DNA of 64,000 nt. Origin: Bacteroidota bacterium (GTDB lineage Bacteria > Bacteroidota > Bacteroidia > Bacteroidales > UBA12481). This document shows positions 54,255 to 62,373 of this stretch, piece by piece (the first letter of the stretch is position 1; the number at the start of each line of letters is the position of its first letter). The position numbers and the translations under genes are program-made. The notes beneath the pieces were generated by a model, which worked only from the letters and a program-made list of their open reading frames with translations, searched no databases and had not been told where the DNA came from. Where the stretch lies: contig JABHCC010000100.1 of the NCBI GenBank assembly GCA_018669475.1, forward strand, positions 50,178-114,177, read 5' to 3'.

Positions 54255-56369
54255 ATGAAAAAATATTGTCTTTCTCTAAATTCTCTTTGCGTCGTACTGC
54301 TTATGATCATTCTTGGGTCATGTCAATCCCCTGACAATGAAGTGAGTTTATCAAGTATGGTGCAAGATATGACCAAGCGAAGTTTGGTTTCAGAGTACCC
54401 TGATCCATTTTTTACTGTAAAGCAGTTTAGCTCATATGATCAAAATACAGTTGCACCGGATCAGGATGGATGGTTCGCCAACCATGATGCCTCATGGTTT
54501 ATCAGGCAGGAAGAAAATAATGGACGACGAGAATTCGTCATGCTTGAAGCTGAAGGCCCGGGAGCTATAGTGAGATTCTGGATGACTTTCGGAAATAAGG
54601 ATGCCTACACAGGAACTATTAGATTTTATTTTGATAACTCAGAGGAGCCTGAGATAGAGGGTCCGGTATTGGATATTATCAGCGGTGGTGCCCTGGTTGG
54701 TGAGCCCTTGAGTTCTTCTGTTTCAGAAGAAACTGATTACTTCAAACGTGGACATAATCTGTACTTGCCAATTCCTTACAACAGTCACCTCAAAATAACA
54801 TATGAATGTCCTGCACTTAAACCTGAGAATCACTCCCCATCAGTATATTATAATATTAATTACCGCAGCTATGAAGCTGGGACTTCGGTTATCAGCTTTA
54901 CTATGGATGATTTATCTCTATTAAAAGATGAAGTAGAAGAAGTTCAAAAAACACTTAACAAGCCAGCTATTACCAGTCTCAATACAAGCAACTTACAATC
55001 TCATAGTCAAAAAGGAATCCTTTCTCCGGGGAAAGCTATGAATCTCAATATCCCAGGGAAAGCTGCCATTCATATAATGCAATTAAAAATTAATGCTGAA
55101 AATCTTCCTCAGGCTCTTCGCTCAACCGTTCTTGAGATTATTTTTGATGGTGAAAAAACTGTGTGGGCTCCTATTGGTGAATTTTTCGGCACAGGTTATC
55201 AGATAAGGGCCAATCGTACCTGGTATACTCAAGTTAATGATGACGGGAGTATGAGTTGCTATTGGCTAATGCCTTTTAAAGAGGGAGCTCAGGTCACCCT
55301 GACAAATTATGGTGACCAGGAGATTGAAATAGTTGAGCAAAAGGTATGGACCGATAAGTATCGCTGGACAAAAAACTCAATGCATTTCGGTGCAGTATGG
55401 CAAGAGTTATATGAGGTTGAATCAGGTGGTTCAAGCCGTGTGAATGGAGATGATGGTCATTTTGATGTGAATTATGTGACTCTCAATGGTGAAGGAGTAT
55501 ATATGGGTACAGGACTCACTATCTTCAATACCGCTGATGCCTGGTGGGGTGAAGGAGATGAAAAAATATGGGTTGACGGAGAATCTTTTCCTTCATTCGT
55601 TGGAACGGGAACAGAAGACTACTTCGGATATGCCTGGTGTCGTCCTGAGATATTCTCACATTTCCTGATTGCCCAACCTGACGGATCTGGTAATTTTCAT
55701 CCAGGCATGTCGGTCAATTTACGTTTTCATATACTTGACCAGATTCCTTTTACCAGCTCCATACAATTTGATCTTGAGTTATGGCACTGGGCGAAAACTG
55801 TAATGAATTATGCTCCAATGTCATATTGGTACCTGAAACCAGGTGGTTCATGGAATGTGAAACCTGATCCCGAGATGGTAAAAAAGCCTGTTAGTCTTAA
55901 ACGAGATGATTTGATCAAACCAAAACTTGTTGAAAAAGGCATGTTAGAGGGCGAGACGCTCAGAGTGATTGAAGCAAGTCATGGAGATCATCAAGTACAA
56001 AACATCTCAAATTTCGGCTGGAGTGGTAATTCCCAGCTTTGGTGGATAGCCGATTCAGATAATGCCACATTAACAGCTGATTTCCTAATGCCTGAATCAG
56101 GTCAGTATAAAGTCAAGCTGGTTTATTCCAAAGCAATTGACTATGCAAATTTCAGAATTGCTCTAAACGATAAATACAGTCCGAAAAAACTGGTTGGCTA
56201 TCATGATCAATCCGGTAAGGATGTAGTAACTCTATCTGCCAATCTGGGAATTTTCTCTCTTAAGGAGGGGACAAACACCCTGACATTAAAAACAGAAGGA
56301 AAACATCCCAAGGCAGTTGAAAGATACATGGTTGGAATTGATTACCTAAAGCTAGTAAAGATAGAGTAG
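54255..56369 (+). CDS. DUF2961 (GH172-like) lipoprotein
   Basis: 704 residues. The lipobox is MIILGSC23. The DUF2961 core shows MLEAEGPGAIVRFWMTFGN, TIRFYFDNSEEPEIEGPVLD and FVGTGTEDYFGYAWC. Characterised GH172 members act on fructofuranose or D-arabinofuranose linkages; the substrate here cannot be told. The last ~150 residues form an extra beta-rich module (GQYKVKLVYSKAIDYANFRI) resembling a carbohydrate-binding domain. A G-rich seven-base repeat array begins right after the stop codon. Confidence 0.85.
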   Translation: MKKYCLSLNSLCVVLLMIILGSCQSPDNEVSLSSMVQDMTKRSLVSEYPDPFFTVKQFSSYDQNTVAPDQDGWFANHDASWFIRQEENNGRREFVMLEAEGPGAIVRFWMTFGNKDAYTGTIRFYFDNSEEPEIEGPVLDIISGGALVGEPLSSSVSEETDYFKRGHNLYLPIPYNSHLKITYECPALKPENHSPSVYYNINYRSYEAGTSVISFTMDDLSLLKDEVEEVQKTLNKPAITSLNTSNLQSHSQKGILSPGKAMNLNIPGKAAIHIMQLKINAENLPQALRSTVLEIIFDGEKTVWAPIGEFFGTGYQIRANRTWYTQVNDDGSMSCYWLMPFKEGAQVTLTNYGDQEIEIVEQKVWTDKYRWTKNSMHFGAVWQELYEVESGGSSRVNGDDGHFDVNYVTLNGEGVYMGTGLTIFNTADAWWGEGDEKIWVDGESFPSFVGTGTEDYFGYAWCRPEIFSHFLIAQPDGSGNFHPGMSVNLRFHILDQIPFTSSIQFDLELWHWAKTVMNYAPMSYWYLKPGGSWNVKPDPEMVKKPVSLKRDDLIKPKLVEKGMLEGETLRVIEASHGDHQVQNISNFGWSGNSQLWWIADSDNATLTADFLMPESGQYKVKLVYSKAIDYANFRIALNDKYSPKKLVGYHDQSGKDVVTLSANLGIFSLKEGTNTLTLKTEGKHPKAVERYMVGIDYLKLVKIE

Positions 56370-56506
56370 GAAGCGGGAGTCGGGAGGCGGGAGTCGGGAG
56401 GCGGGAGTCGGGAGGCGGGAATCGGGAGGCGGGAATCGGGAATCCCCGATAAAAATCGGGGCAGGCGGGAATCGGGACCACGGACTATGGACTTCGGACT
56501 TCGGAC
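56370..56506. repeat. Heptanucleotide repeat array, G-rich
   Basis: Ten consecutive seven-base units of the form CGGGANN (GT, GG or AT variants) at 56374-56443, then a 7-bp hairpin CCCCGAT-AAAA-ATCGGGG (56444-56461), two more units, and a GGACTAT/GGACTTC/GGACTTC series (also period seven). It fills the whole gap after the GH172-like gene. The plus strand carries many evenly spaced GGG runs, so G-quadruplex formation is possible. Confidence 0.9.
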
Positions 56507-56540
56507 CTTCAAATAATGGCCGTCAGTCCATTATTTGAAG
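56507..56540. repeat. Perfect 13-bp inverted repeat spanning the esterase stop codon
   Basis: CTTCAAATAATGG (56507-56519), eight-base spacer, CCATTATTTGAAG (56528-56540). The right arm is coding sequence for the last residues of the esterase (LQIMD-stop read on the minus strand); the left arm is an inverted copy that joins the heptanucleotide array. On the esterase mRNA it would form a hairpin at the stop codon. Confidence 0.85.
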
Positions 56541-57365
56541 TAACCATTCCTGCATTAGTAGCGGCCATTTTTCTGCTGCGGGGTTGCCTTTTCGCAGTCC
56601 ATATCCATGACCACCTGAATTTAGCAAGTGTAATTCCACCGAACTTTTATTATTCCTTAATGCTTGCGCAAATACTAAGGCGTCATTGCCAAAACCATCA
56701 TCAGCTGTACCAAAAATAAAAAAAGGCGGACAGTGCTTTCCCATTGGAATATCTTCAGAGAGGGTATGATTGGGTCCGTCATCAAGGTAGGCTGGATATA
56801 TCAAAGCTGCAAAATCCGGCAGGGCTGACTCTTTATCAGCATCATCAATCGGCTCGTAGAAGTGTTCCTCAGATCTCGTTGCTGCACTTGCTGAAAGATG
56901 TCCGCCTGCAGAAAAACCCATTACCCCAACTTTTTTAACTCCATGTTTTCCTGTCTTCATTCGCACCAACCTGATAGCTCGTTGAATGTCTTGTAAAGCT
57001 CCTGCCCTGTTCTTCGGAACACGGTATTGTAGCACAAATGCTGTGTATCCCAATGAACTTAACCATTCTGCAACCTCATAGCCTTCAAGATCAATAGCTA
57101 GAATGTTGTAACCTCCACCAGGACAAACAATAATAGCGACACCATTCGACAGTTCTTCATCCGGCAGGAACACTTCCAGCAATGGATTTGTAATATCGCT
57201 TAAACGTGTCACATTTCCTGAATGATTATCTGTTTCAACAGCCTTTTGGGGAAGGGCTGTCTGTCCGGGGGGCCTATCAGGCCAAAGTTTAATTTTCAAA
57301 TCACATTGTGCTATTAAACTAAGTGACAGCATCATAAGTATAGGCATGAAACAATATCGAAGCAT
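56523..57365 (-). CDS. Secreted alpha/beta-hydrolase, esterase family
   Basis: 280 residues with a hydrophobic signal (ILMMLSLSLIAQC; the Cys at 21 could be lipidated). The alpha/beta-hydrolase core has an oxyanion loop CPGGGY (81-86), nucleophile Ser152 in GFSAGGH and probable His253 in NSGGHGYGL. It resembles the acetyl-xylan-esterase/BD-FAE-like group that deacetylates polysaccharides. It lies near GH172, sulfatase and peptidase genes, in line with polysaccharide processing. It starts 12 bases after the T9SS protein gene. Confidence 0.85.
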   Translation of the reverse strand: MLRYCFMPILMMLSLSLIAQCDLKIKLWPDRPPGQTALPQKAVETDNHSGNVTRLSDITNPLLEVFLPDEELSNGVAIIVCPGGGYNILAIDLEGYEVAEWLSSLGYTAFVLQYRVPKNRAGALQDIQRAIRLVRMKTGKHGVKKVGVMGFSAGGHLSASAATRSEEHFYEPIDDADKESALPDFAALIYPAYLDDGPNHTLSEDIPMGKHCPPFFIFGTADDGFGNDALVFAQALRNNKSSVELHLLNSGGHGYGLRKGNPAAEKWPLLMQEWLLQIMD

Positions 57366-57376
57366 CTAAACATATT

Positions 57377-58210
57377 TTATTTTACAATTAGGAACCTGCT
57401 TTTCAGTTTTAGATCTTTAGTATTCATGTGGATAATATAATTTCCTGCAGGCAAATCGTTCACAGGAATACTAATAACTCTTGAATTACCATCAAGATGC
57501 AATAGCTTGGTATTTATTAATTGTCCCTGAACATTGAAAAATTCACACTCCAGATCTTCACTTATTAATCCATTAATTCTCACACTAATTTCATCACTAG
57601 TAGGATTAGGATATACTTTCACCCAGCCTTCAAGCAGGTATTGATTGATAGAATTGTCAATTTGCTCTGTAACAACAAGTTTCGAGGTGTAAATTTTATC
57701 TCCGCTTGTTGACCCACTCCCATCTGCTGCATTTACAGCAGCATAAAAAGTCACATCTCCTGAACCAGATTCAGGTGCTACCCACTTAAAAGTCCAGCTT
57801 CTAGAGGCCCCTTCAGGAGTTGTTCCGGCAGTGGTATGAGTAATCGAATTATTAGAATTAATTAACTTCATATGAGCACTGGCATCTGTATCCAGTATCC
57901 CAATTTTCGTCCCGCCTGACACCTCAGAAGTAAACTCAAATCCCATCTTTTGCACACCATTATGCTCAGCTGAAAGGCTTATATTATAAGTCATTCCTGC
58001 TTCATATCCGGTTTCAGGAATATCGCTGCTTATCCATCCATCCTTATTTTCAGCAGTACCTGTATGGCACTGCGTACAGGTCGCTTTTAAATCACCCGGG
58101 GAACCTGTTTTACCGCCAGGGGAGCCAGATAAGCGTCCAATATGCCCCATTAGTAAAAGGCTAAATACAGGAAGCATAAGCAAACTAAATCGAATATGTT
58201 TCTTTTTCAT
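57377..58210 (-). CDS. Choice-of-anchor V domain protein with haem-type CxxCH and T9SS domain
   Basis: 277 residues from ATG 58210 (the frame opens with TTG 48 bases earlier). Signal peptide, then GGKTGSPGDLKATCTQCHTG with CTQCH (45-49), a c-type haem-binding motif; a beta-rich domain (about 60-190; ASRSWTFKWVAPESGSGDVT) typical of choice-of-anchor V/Reeler-like domains; and a T9SS type A sorting domain (WVKVYPNPTSDEISVRI ... FLIVK). It is probably a surface protein; whether it binds haem is unproven. Confidence 0.82.
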   Translation of the reverse strand: MKKKHIRFSLLMLPVFSLLLMGHIGRLSGSPGGKTGSPGDLKATCTQCHTGTAENKDGWISSDIPETGYEAGMTYNISLSAEHNGVQKMGFEFTSEVSGGTKIGILDTDASAHMKLINSNNSITHTTAGTTPEGASRSWTFKWVAPESGSGDVTFYAAVNAADGSGSTSGDKIYTSKLVVTEQIDNSINQYLLEGWVKVYPNPTSDEISVRINGLISEDLECEFFNVQGQLINTKLLHLDGNSRVISIPVNDLPAGNYIIHMNTKDLKLKSRFLIVK

Positions 58211-58303
58211 AATAAGTGCATTTGCAATAAAGTTATGAAATAAATGAATACTGATCAAACCTTCATACTAAATCCAAAACAATAAGCTCGTTAAACTTAA
58301 AAG

Positions 58304-58510
58304 TCAAAAACGATATGACCTACTAATTGGCAAGTGAATATCGCCTATTTCAAATGCTTGACTCGATTTAGCAGTAATTTCATCTAAAGGAATGTGAATA
58401 TCCTTTCTATCAGCACGAACCTCGATCATTTGTTCTGCACGGTATTGAGTTGATTCAAGGCTTACCAGATGCTTTTCACAACAAACAATGGAAAGAAAAC
58501 TACAGAGTTT
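58304..58510 (-). pseudogene. Remnant of a LytTR-family DNA-binding regulator
   Basis: An open stretch of 68 codons ending at TGA 58304-58306. The peptide contains MIEVRADRKDIHIPLDEI, like the start of a LytTR domain, joined directly to TAKSSQAFEIGDIHLPISRS and YRF, like its last strands. About 40 residues of the middle of the domain are missing and there is no start codon (TAA at 58511-58513). It looks like an internally deleted and 5'-truncated gene. I judged homology by eye only. Confidence 0.5.
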
Positions 58511-58670
58511 TTATCAATTGACCTAATTATTATCGTTGATTGAACTCATTTTGTCGGTGGGTAACCCTTTATACCATCGGGCGATTTAAATCTACCTGCC
58601 GACGACATTATTTGCTCAAGTTGAACAAACAATTTATTCTTGTACTGATAATCAATTAATTCTAAAAATC
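58511..58670. promoter_or_regulatory. Region between two gene remnants, with an imperfect inverted repeat
   Basis: GTCGGtgGGTA (58553-58563) and TACCtgCCGAC (58593-58603) are imperfect inverted copies (nine of eleven positions pair) 29 bases apart. They lie between the LytTR remnant and the channel-protein remnant, where a divergent promoter or operator would be expected. I see no other feature in the 412-base stretch 58259-58670 apart from the LytTR remnant. Confidence 0.35.
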
Positions 58671-58991
58671 ATGAGTTTTATACAGCAAGGCGGATGGTTT
58701 ACTTTACCAATTTTGCTTTTGGGCCTTTCCTCCATTACGTTAATCATTGTTCTGGCCTTAAGACGCCTGAATCATCAAAAGATCAACAGAAAGACAGCTG
58801 ATGCAATTTTATTATTTGGGAGTCTGAGTCTGGCAATTGGATTTTTCGCACAAATTTTAGGTATTTTTCAGGCTGCCGGATATATACAAACAGCAGAGGA
58901 AATCTCTCCTTCACTAATTTGGGGAGGCATGAAAGTGAGCATAATTCTACTTCATAGCTCTGATCCTTACATCAATACCTCTACCCATTAA
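58671..58991 (+). pseudogene. Truncated MotA/TolQ/ExbB-family membrane protein
   Basis: 106 codons. Two membrane helices (GWFTLPILLLGLSSITLIIV; LLFGSLSLAIGFFAQILGIF) and the conserved EISPSLIWGGMKVSII segment match a small Bacteroidota MotA/TolQ/ExbB-like family that normally continues with a third helix after GGxKVS. Here the frame runs instead into the antisense of the neighbouring hydrolase's last 15 codons (LHSSDPYINTSTH), so the C-terminal helix is lost. I take it as a gene truncated by deletion. Confidence 0.6.
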
Positions 58992-59678
58992 TACTTTGGT
59001 AAGTAACTGTGTATTAGTTTCGCCAAAGTGGTAGGGGTATAGTATATCGGGCTCAAGCTTATCAGCAACCATGGCGACCATCTCCGGTGACATTGTATAT
59101 GGCAAATTCATCGGAAGAAAAGCAATATTGATTTGCGGAAACTTATTCATCTCGGGAATTAATTCGGTATCCCCTGCTACGTAAACCCTTGTATTAACAA
59201 ACGAAATGATATAACCATTACCATCTCCTTTTTTGTGATATGGCTGACCATTCCCACGGCGAGCTAAAATATTATAGGCAGCAACAGCCTCAATTGAGAT
59301 ACCGGCAAATGAATAATAATCTCCATTCTTTAATACTTCTCCCTGCTTAATTTTTTTCCTACAGAGTTCAGTCAGCACAATTTGAGTGCCCTCCTTTTTG
59401 CATGCTTCAATAGCTTCGATATCTAAATGGTCACCATGATCATGAGTAATCATAATGAGATCGGCTTTCGGTAGCTTAGTATAATCAGCCAGGCGGGTCC
59501 AGGGATCAATATGAATAACATTATCCTGATACTCAAACATAAGAGTTCCGTGTCCGATAAAGGTGATAGTTAAATCTCCTCCAACAGTCTCAATCACATC
59601 CTTATGAAACTCCTGCGCAACTGTAACATGCGTAAAACCAGCTATCAGTGCCAGAAATATTACTACTAATTTATTCAT
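58947..59678 (-). CDS. Exported metallo-beta-lactamase-fold hydrolase
   Basis: 243 residues with a signal peptide (LIAGFTHVTVAQ). The MBL-fold motif is THDHGDHLD (78-86), with further metal-site residues in YVAGDTELIPEMN and YPYHFGETN. It resembles the UlaG/UPF0173-like MBL group. Being exported is unusual for that group. Its last 45 bases overlap the truncated channel-protein frame on the other strand. A TAGATTTG box lies about 40 bases upstream. Confidence 0.88.
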   Translation of the reverse strand: MNKLVVIFLALIAGFTHVTVAQEFHKDVIETVGGDLTITFIGHGTLMFEYQDNVIHIDPWTRLADYTKLPKADLIMITHDHGDHLDIEAIEACKKEGTQIVLTELCRKKIKQGEVLKNGDYYSFAGISIEAVAAYNILARRGNGQPYHKKGDGNGYIISFVNTRVYVAGDTELIPEMNKFPQINIAFLPMNLPYTMSPEMVAMVADKLEPDILYPYHFGETNTQLLTKVLMGRGIDVRIRAMK

Positions 59679-59716
59679 GATCTTGAAATAAATTTACCAA
59701 TCAGGGATAGTAAAAA

Positions 59717-59724
59717 CAAATCTA
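59717..59724 (-). promoter_or_regulatory. -7 box of the MBL-fold hydrolase gene
   Basis: TAGATTTG on the minus strand matches TAnnTTTG and would give a leader of about 33 bases. No -33 TTG is evident at the usual distance. Confidence 0.35.
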
Positions 59725-59732
59725 ATAGTCTA

Positions 59733-59951
59733 CTATCTCTTCTTAAGAATTTTTCTCTTTTGACGTTTAAAGTCCCGCTCAGAGATGCTTCCATCACGGT
59801 ACATTCTTTCGAGTCTTTCTAATTGATCAAGCTTCTCTGTATAATCATTATTGCCTCTCATTTTCCTGATGATGGTCGGGATAACGATTAACAACACAGC
59901 ACCAATCGTGATTAAAATTTCAAGGGATCCAAATATTCCTAACAGGTACAT
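59733..59951 (-). CDS. Small membrane protein with SHOCT-like domain
   Basis: 72 residues: one membrane helix (ILITIGAVLLIVIPTII) followed by a charged helical tail (LDQLERLERMYRDGSISERD, F-KRQKRKILKK) typical of SHOCT domains. A TACTTTTG -7-like box (59968-59975, minus strand) is about 17 bases upstream of the ATG. Function unknown. Confidence 0.8.
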   Translation of the reverse strand: MYLLGIFGSLEILITIGAVLLIVIPTIIRKMRGNNDYTEKLDQLERLERMYRDGSISERDFKRQKRKILKKR

Positions 59952-60006
59952 ATATTCGTGTTTCCAGCAAAAGTAGGAAAATTTTATGGCACACTGAACG
60001 AATAGC

Positions 60007-61365
60007 TCAATACTCTATAATCATGGCCTCATTCTTTCTCAGGTAAGACTTTATTATTGTATGTATATCTCTGTTGTCGGGATAGTGTGTAATTGAATCT
60101 CGTAGTAATTCAGAATTTTGCTGATGATCTGCCGGAGCATATCCCATACCCATGTATATCCCATCTTCAATAGCAATTACCGATACTTCTTCCTTCATTC
60201 TCCCAGGTAAAATAATCAGAAACCTATTTAAATCATATTCGAATTTATTCAGAAGTTGTTGCACACGGCCATTATAAACTTCTACAGTTTCTTCGCCACA
60301 ACAGGCTCCTTTGCACTCCCCTATACCATGATGAAAGCAGGCTCCGGCACTCTCATATAAACCACAATACTTCTGACACAAATCAAAATCCTCAATCCAT
60401 TTATGCAAAGTCTCACGACCTTCCCTTTTTGACGAAAATGTAGTCAGCGGATGTCTTTTCTGATCAGCCTTATCAACCTTAAGATTGATGTAACCATTTT
60501 TATCTGTAGAAGAAAATAATCCAACAGTGAAAACACTACGTCTTTGTGCCCTGTTAAAAACAGGCTTGTGTTTCTTTATTTCAGACGATTCAAAAAGCAG
60601 AGCTGCCAATTCATTCCCCGATAATTCCCAGGTAATTTCAGTAATCCTATCACGCATTTCCATGGCCCTGTGAGTGCTGTTATTATACAGATGCTGTAAT
60701 ACCCTGGAGCGTATATTAATACTCTTACCAATGTATATAAGCTTGCCATCAACATCCCAGAAATAATAAACTCCGGGATCTTCAGGTAGTTTATTCAAAA
60801 GCTTTTTTGAAAGTTTTGAATTCAATCCTTCCGGATGGCCGGGTTTCAAAATCTTAGCTGCAACATTCTTTCTGTCTCTTGCTAATAAGTCCTCAAGAAG
60901 CTTCACCGTTGCGAGGGCATCCCCACCAGCTCTGTGACGATTGGTCAGGGGAATAGATAACCTTTTACACAAACGCCCTAAACTATATGATGGTAAACCG
61001 GGAACTACTTTTCGCGCAAGTCTAACTGTATCCAGAGTTTTACGATTGTATTCAAATCCCAGATTTTTAAATTCCTGGCGGACAAAACTGTAATCAAAAT
61101 TTACATTATGAGCAACAAAAATCTTTCCTTCGGTTATCTTAACTATATCCCTTGCAATCTCATAGAATTTAGGTGCATCGCTCACCATCTCATTGGTAAT
61201 GCCCGTCAAACCGGTAATGAAATAAGGAATATTACATTCTGGATTCACCAGGGATGTATATTCATCAATGATTTTCAGTCCATCGTGGATGAAAATGGCT
61301 ATTTCGGTGATTTTCTCCTTTCTGGGGCTACCACCGGTCGTTTCAATATCAATTATGGCAAACAA
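60007..61365 (-). CDS. DnaQ-like 3'-5' exonuclease fused to GIY-YIG nuclease domain
   Basis: About 452 residues if translation starts at TTG 61365, giving FAIIDIETTGG right after the start, as homologues begin; the frame extends to 61389 and no ATG precedes the catalytic DIE. The DEDDh exonuclease domain (about 1-165) shows DIE, HNVNFDYSFVRQEF and HRAGGDALATVKLL. A UvrC-type GIY-YIG domain follows (about 200-280; PGVYYFWDVDGKLIYIGKSI). The C-terminal part has a cysteine-rich GACFHHGIGECKGACCGEE. It is probably a DNA-repair nuclease. A repeat array begins five bases upstream. Confidence 0.88.
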   Translation of the reverse strand: MFAIIDIETTGGSPRKEKITEIAIFIHDGLKIIDEYTSLVNPECNIPYFITGLTGITNEMVSDAPKFYEIARDIVKITEGKIFVAHNVNFDYSFVRQEFKNLGFEYNRKTLDTVRLARKVVPGLPSYSLGRLCKRLSIPLTNRHRAGGDALATVKLLEDLLARDRKNVAAKILKPGHPEGLNSKLSKKLLNKLPEDPGVYYFWDVDGKLIYIGKSINIRSRVLQHLYNNSTHRAMEMRDRITEITWELSGNELAALLFESSEIKKHKPVFNRAQRRSVFTVGLFSSTDKNGYINLKVDKADQKRHPLTTFSSKREGRETLHKWIEDFDLCQKYCGLYESAGACFHHGIGECKGACCGEETVEVYNGRVQQLLNKFEYDLNRFLIILPGRMKEEVSVIAIEDGIYMGMGYAPADHQQNSELLRDSITHYPDNRDIHTIIKSYLRKNEAMIIEY

Positions 61366-61370
61366 AGAAT

Positions 61371-61430
61371 AAGTTATCAGGTTGGACAAGTCTTCAGTTA
61401 TCAGGAAAAGTCTTCAGTCATCAGTCTTCT
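61371..61430. repeat. Heptanucleotide repeat array, AGTCTTC type
   Basis: A series with period close to seven: AGTTATC, AGGTTGG, ACA, AGTCTTC, AGTTATC, AGGAAA, AGTCTTC, AGTCATC, AGTCTTC. Two 17-base copies (61388-61404 and 61408-61424) differ at one base. The array abuts the start of the nuclease gene. The AGTC core also occurs in the GGGAGTC array at 56374, suggesting a common kind of element. Nothing else is seen in the 177 bases between the nuclease and regulator genes. Confidence 0.7.
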
Positions 61431-61542
61431 TCAAAAAAAAGTATTCAGCAGGGAATAGTTATTGGTTTACTGTTATCTCAAAGAAAGATCATTACCATTG
61501 CTCTAGGCATGGCTATGGATTGAAATGCATGGTTATAATTTA

Positions 61543-62337
61543 TTAATTTATTTTCTTTTTTATTTGTTTTACGTCTTCTTGAATATTTGCAACAATCTGG
61601 TATAATTCCTGGTCAGGATTCAGGGAATCTGGCATTTCTCCGCTAATGTAGTTAATGAATTTCCATATTTCTGATACTTCTTCTACCAAAATCGGAATAG
61701 GTTCATACTGCTTATTGAGTGAGTGCAGCACAAATTGTTTTCTTTTAAAATCCTTTTGCATAATCTTAAATAGCAATCCATCTTCTTTCGTCAGAACAAT
61801 ACATGCATCTCCATTATTCATGTATTCCCAGTTTTCAACAAACTCCCCTGTCACATAACTTCCATCTGGAATAGGCAACATAGAATCTCCTTTTATTTGA
61901 AATGATCGGTATTTTCTTTCCGGCGACAAAAATGGAAGTTGAAAAACGGGTAACTCCCTGATATACTCAGGATCAGCATAGCCTCTTTTATATCCGGCTT
62001 TTGCTCTTTCGTTTACAAGTTCAATATTATCGCGGTTCTCCCCGTCAACTGTCGTAGCCAGAACTCTAAGATTTGTTCCTTTAAGGTACACGTCAAATCC
62101 ATCTTCGAGCTGGCGTAGTTGACTATCCGGCAGGTCAGATAAATTTACTCTTACAAGAGTATCCAGGGCCACTCCAAAATAATCAGAAAATTGAAGCAAT
62201 ATATCCAAACCAGGTTCAGCAACACCATTTTCATAGCCTGAATATGTAGACCTCTTAATGTTGAGATAAGCTGAAACCTCTTCCTGAGTACGACTTCTAC
62301 GCTTTCTGAGCAACTTGATATTTGATCGTAAATACAT
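61543..62337 (-). CDS. XRE/LexA-like repressor (HTH plus S24 peptidase-like domain)
   Basis: 264 residues from ATG 62337; a GTG 21 bases upstream also opens the frame, but the HTH begins right at the ATG (LRSNIKLLRKRRSRTQEEVS). The N-terminal HTH_3 domain (KRSTYSGYENGVAEPGLDIL) is followed by a C-terminal S24/LexA-like domain with GDSMLPIPDGSYV and a possible catalytic Lys in LLFKIMQ. I infer a repressor that may be inactivated by self-cleavage or ligand. A palindrome just upstream may be its own operator. No phage genes are nearby. Confidence 0.9.
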   Translation of the reverse strand: MYLRSNIKLLRKRRSRTQEEVSAYLNIKRSTYSGYENGVAEPGLDILLQFSDYFGVALDTLVRVNLSDLPDSQLRQLEDGFDVYLKGTNLRVLATTVDGENRDNIELVNERAKAGYKRGYADPEYIRELPVFQLPFLSPERKYRSFQIKGDSMLPIPDGSYVTGEFVENWEYMNNGDACIVLTKEDGLLFKIMQKDFKRKQFVLHSLNKQYEPIPILVEEVSEIWKFINYISGEMPDSLNPDQELYQIVANIQEDVKQIKKKIN

Positions 62338-62373
62338 GTTAATTATATTTGCGATCACAATATAGTCATTATT

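Noticed and set aside
56374..56443. CRISPR-like regular repeat
   Set aside because: Period is seven bases with no unique spacers; no cas genes in the window.
56444..56461. CCCCGAT hairpin as a rho-independent terminator
   Set aside because: The 7-bp stem is perfect but no T-run follows on either strand; it is better seen as part of the repeat array.
56260..56481. Proline-rich 73-codon open frame on the minus strand
   Set aside because: It is the translation of the heptanucleotide array and the antisense of the GH172-like gene; period-seven repeats read through without stops by chance.
62344..62351. TATATTTG as a plus-strand -7 box
   Set aside because: No plus-strand gene follows it; the region downstream is the antisense of the sulfatase gene.
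61543..62358. Prophage or phage repressor region
   Set aside because: The XRE-S24 regulator is alone; no integrase, structural or lysis genes are present nearby.
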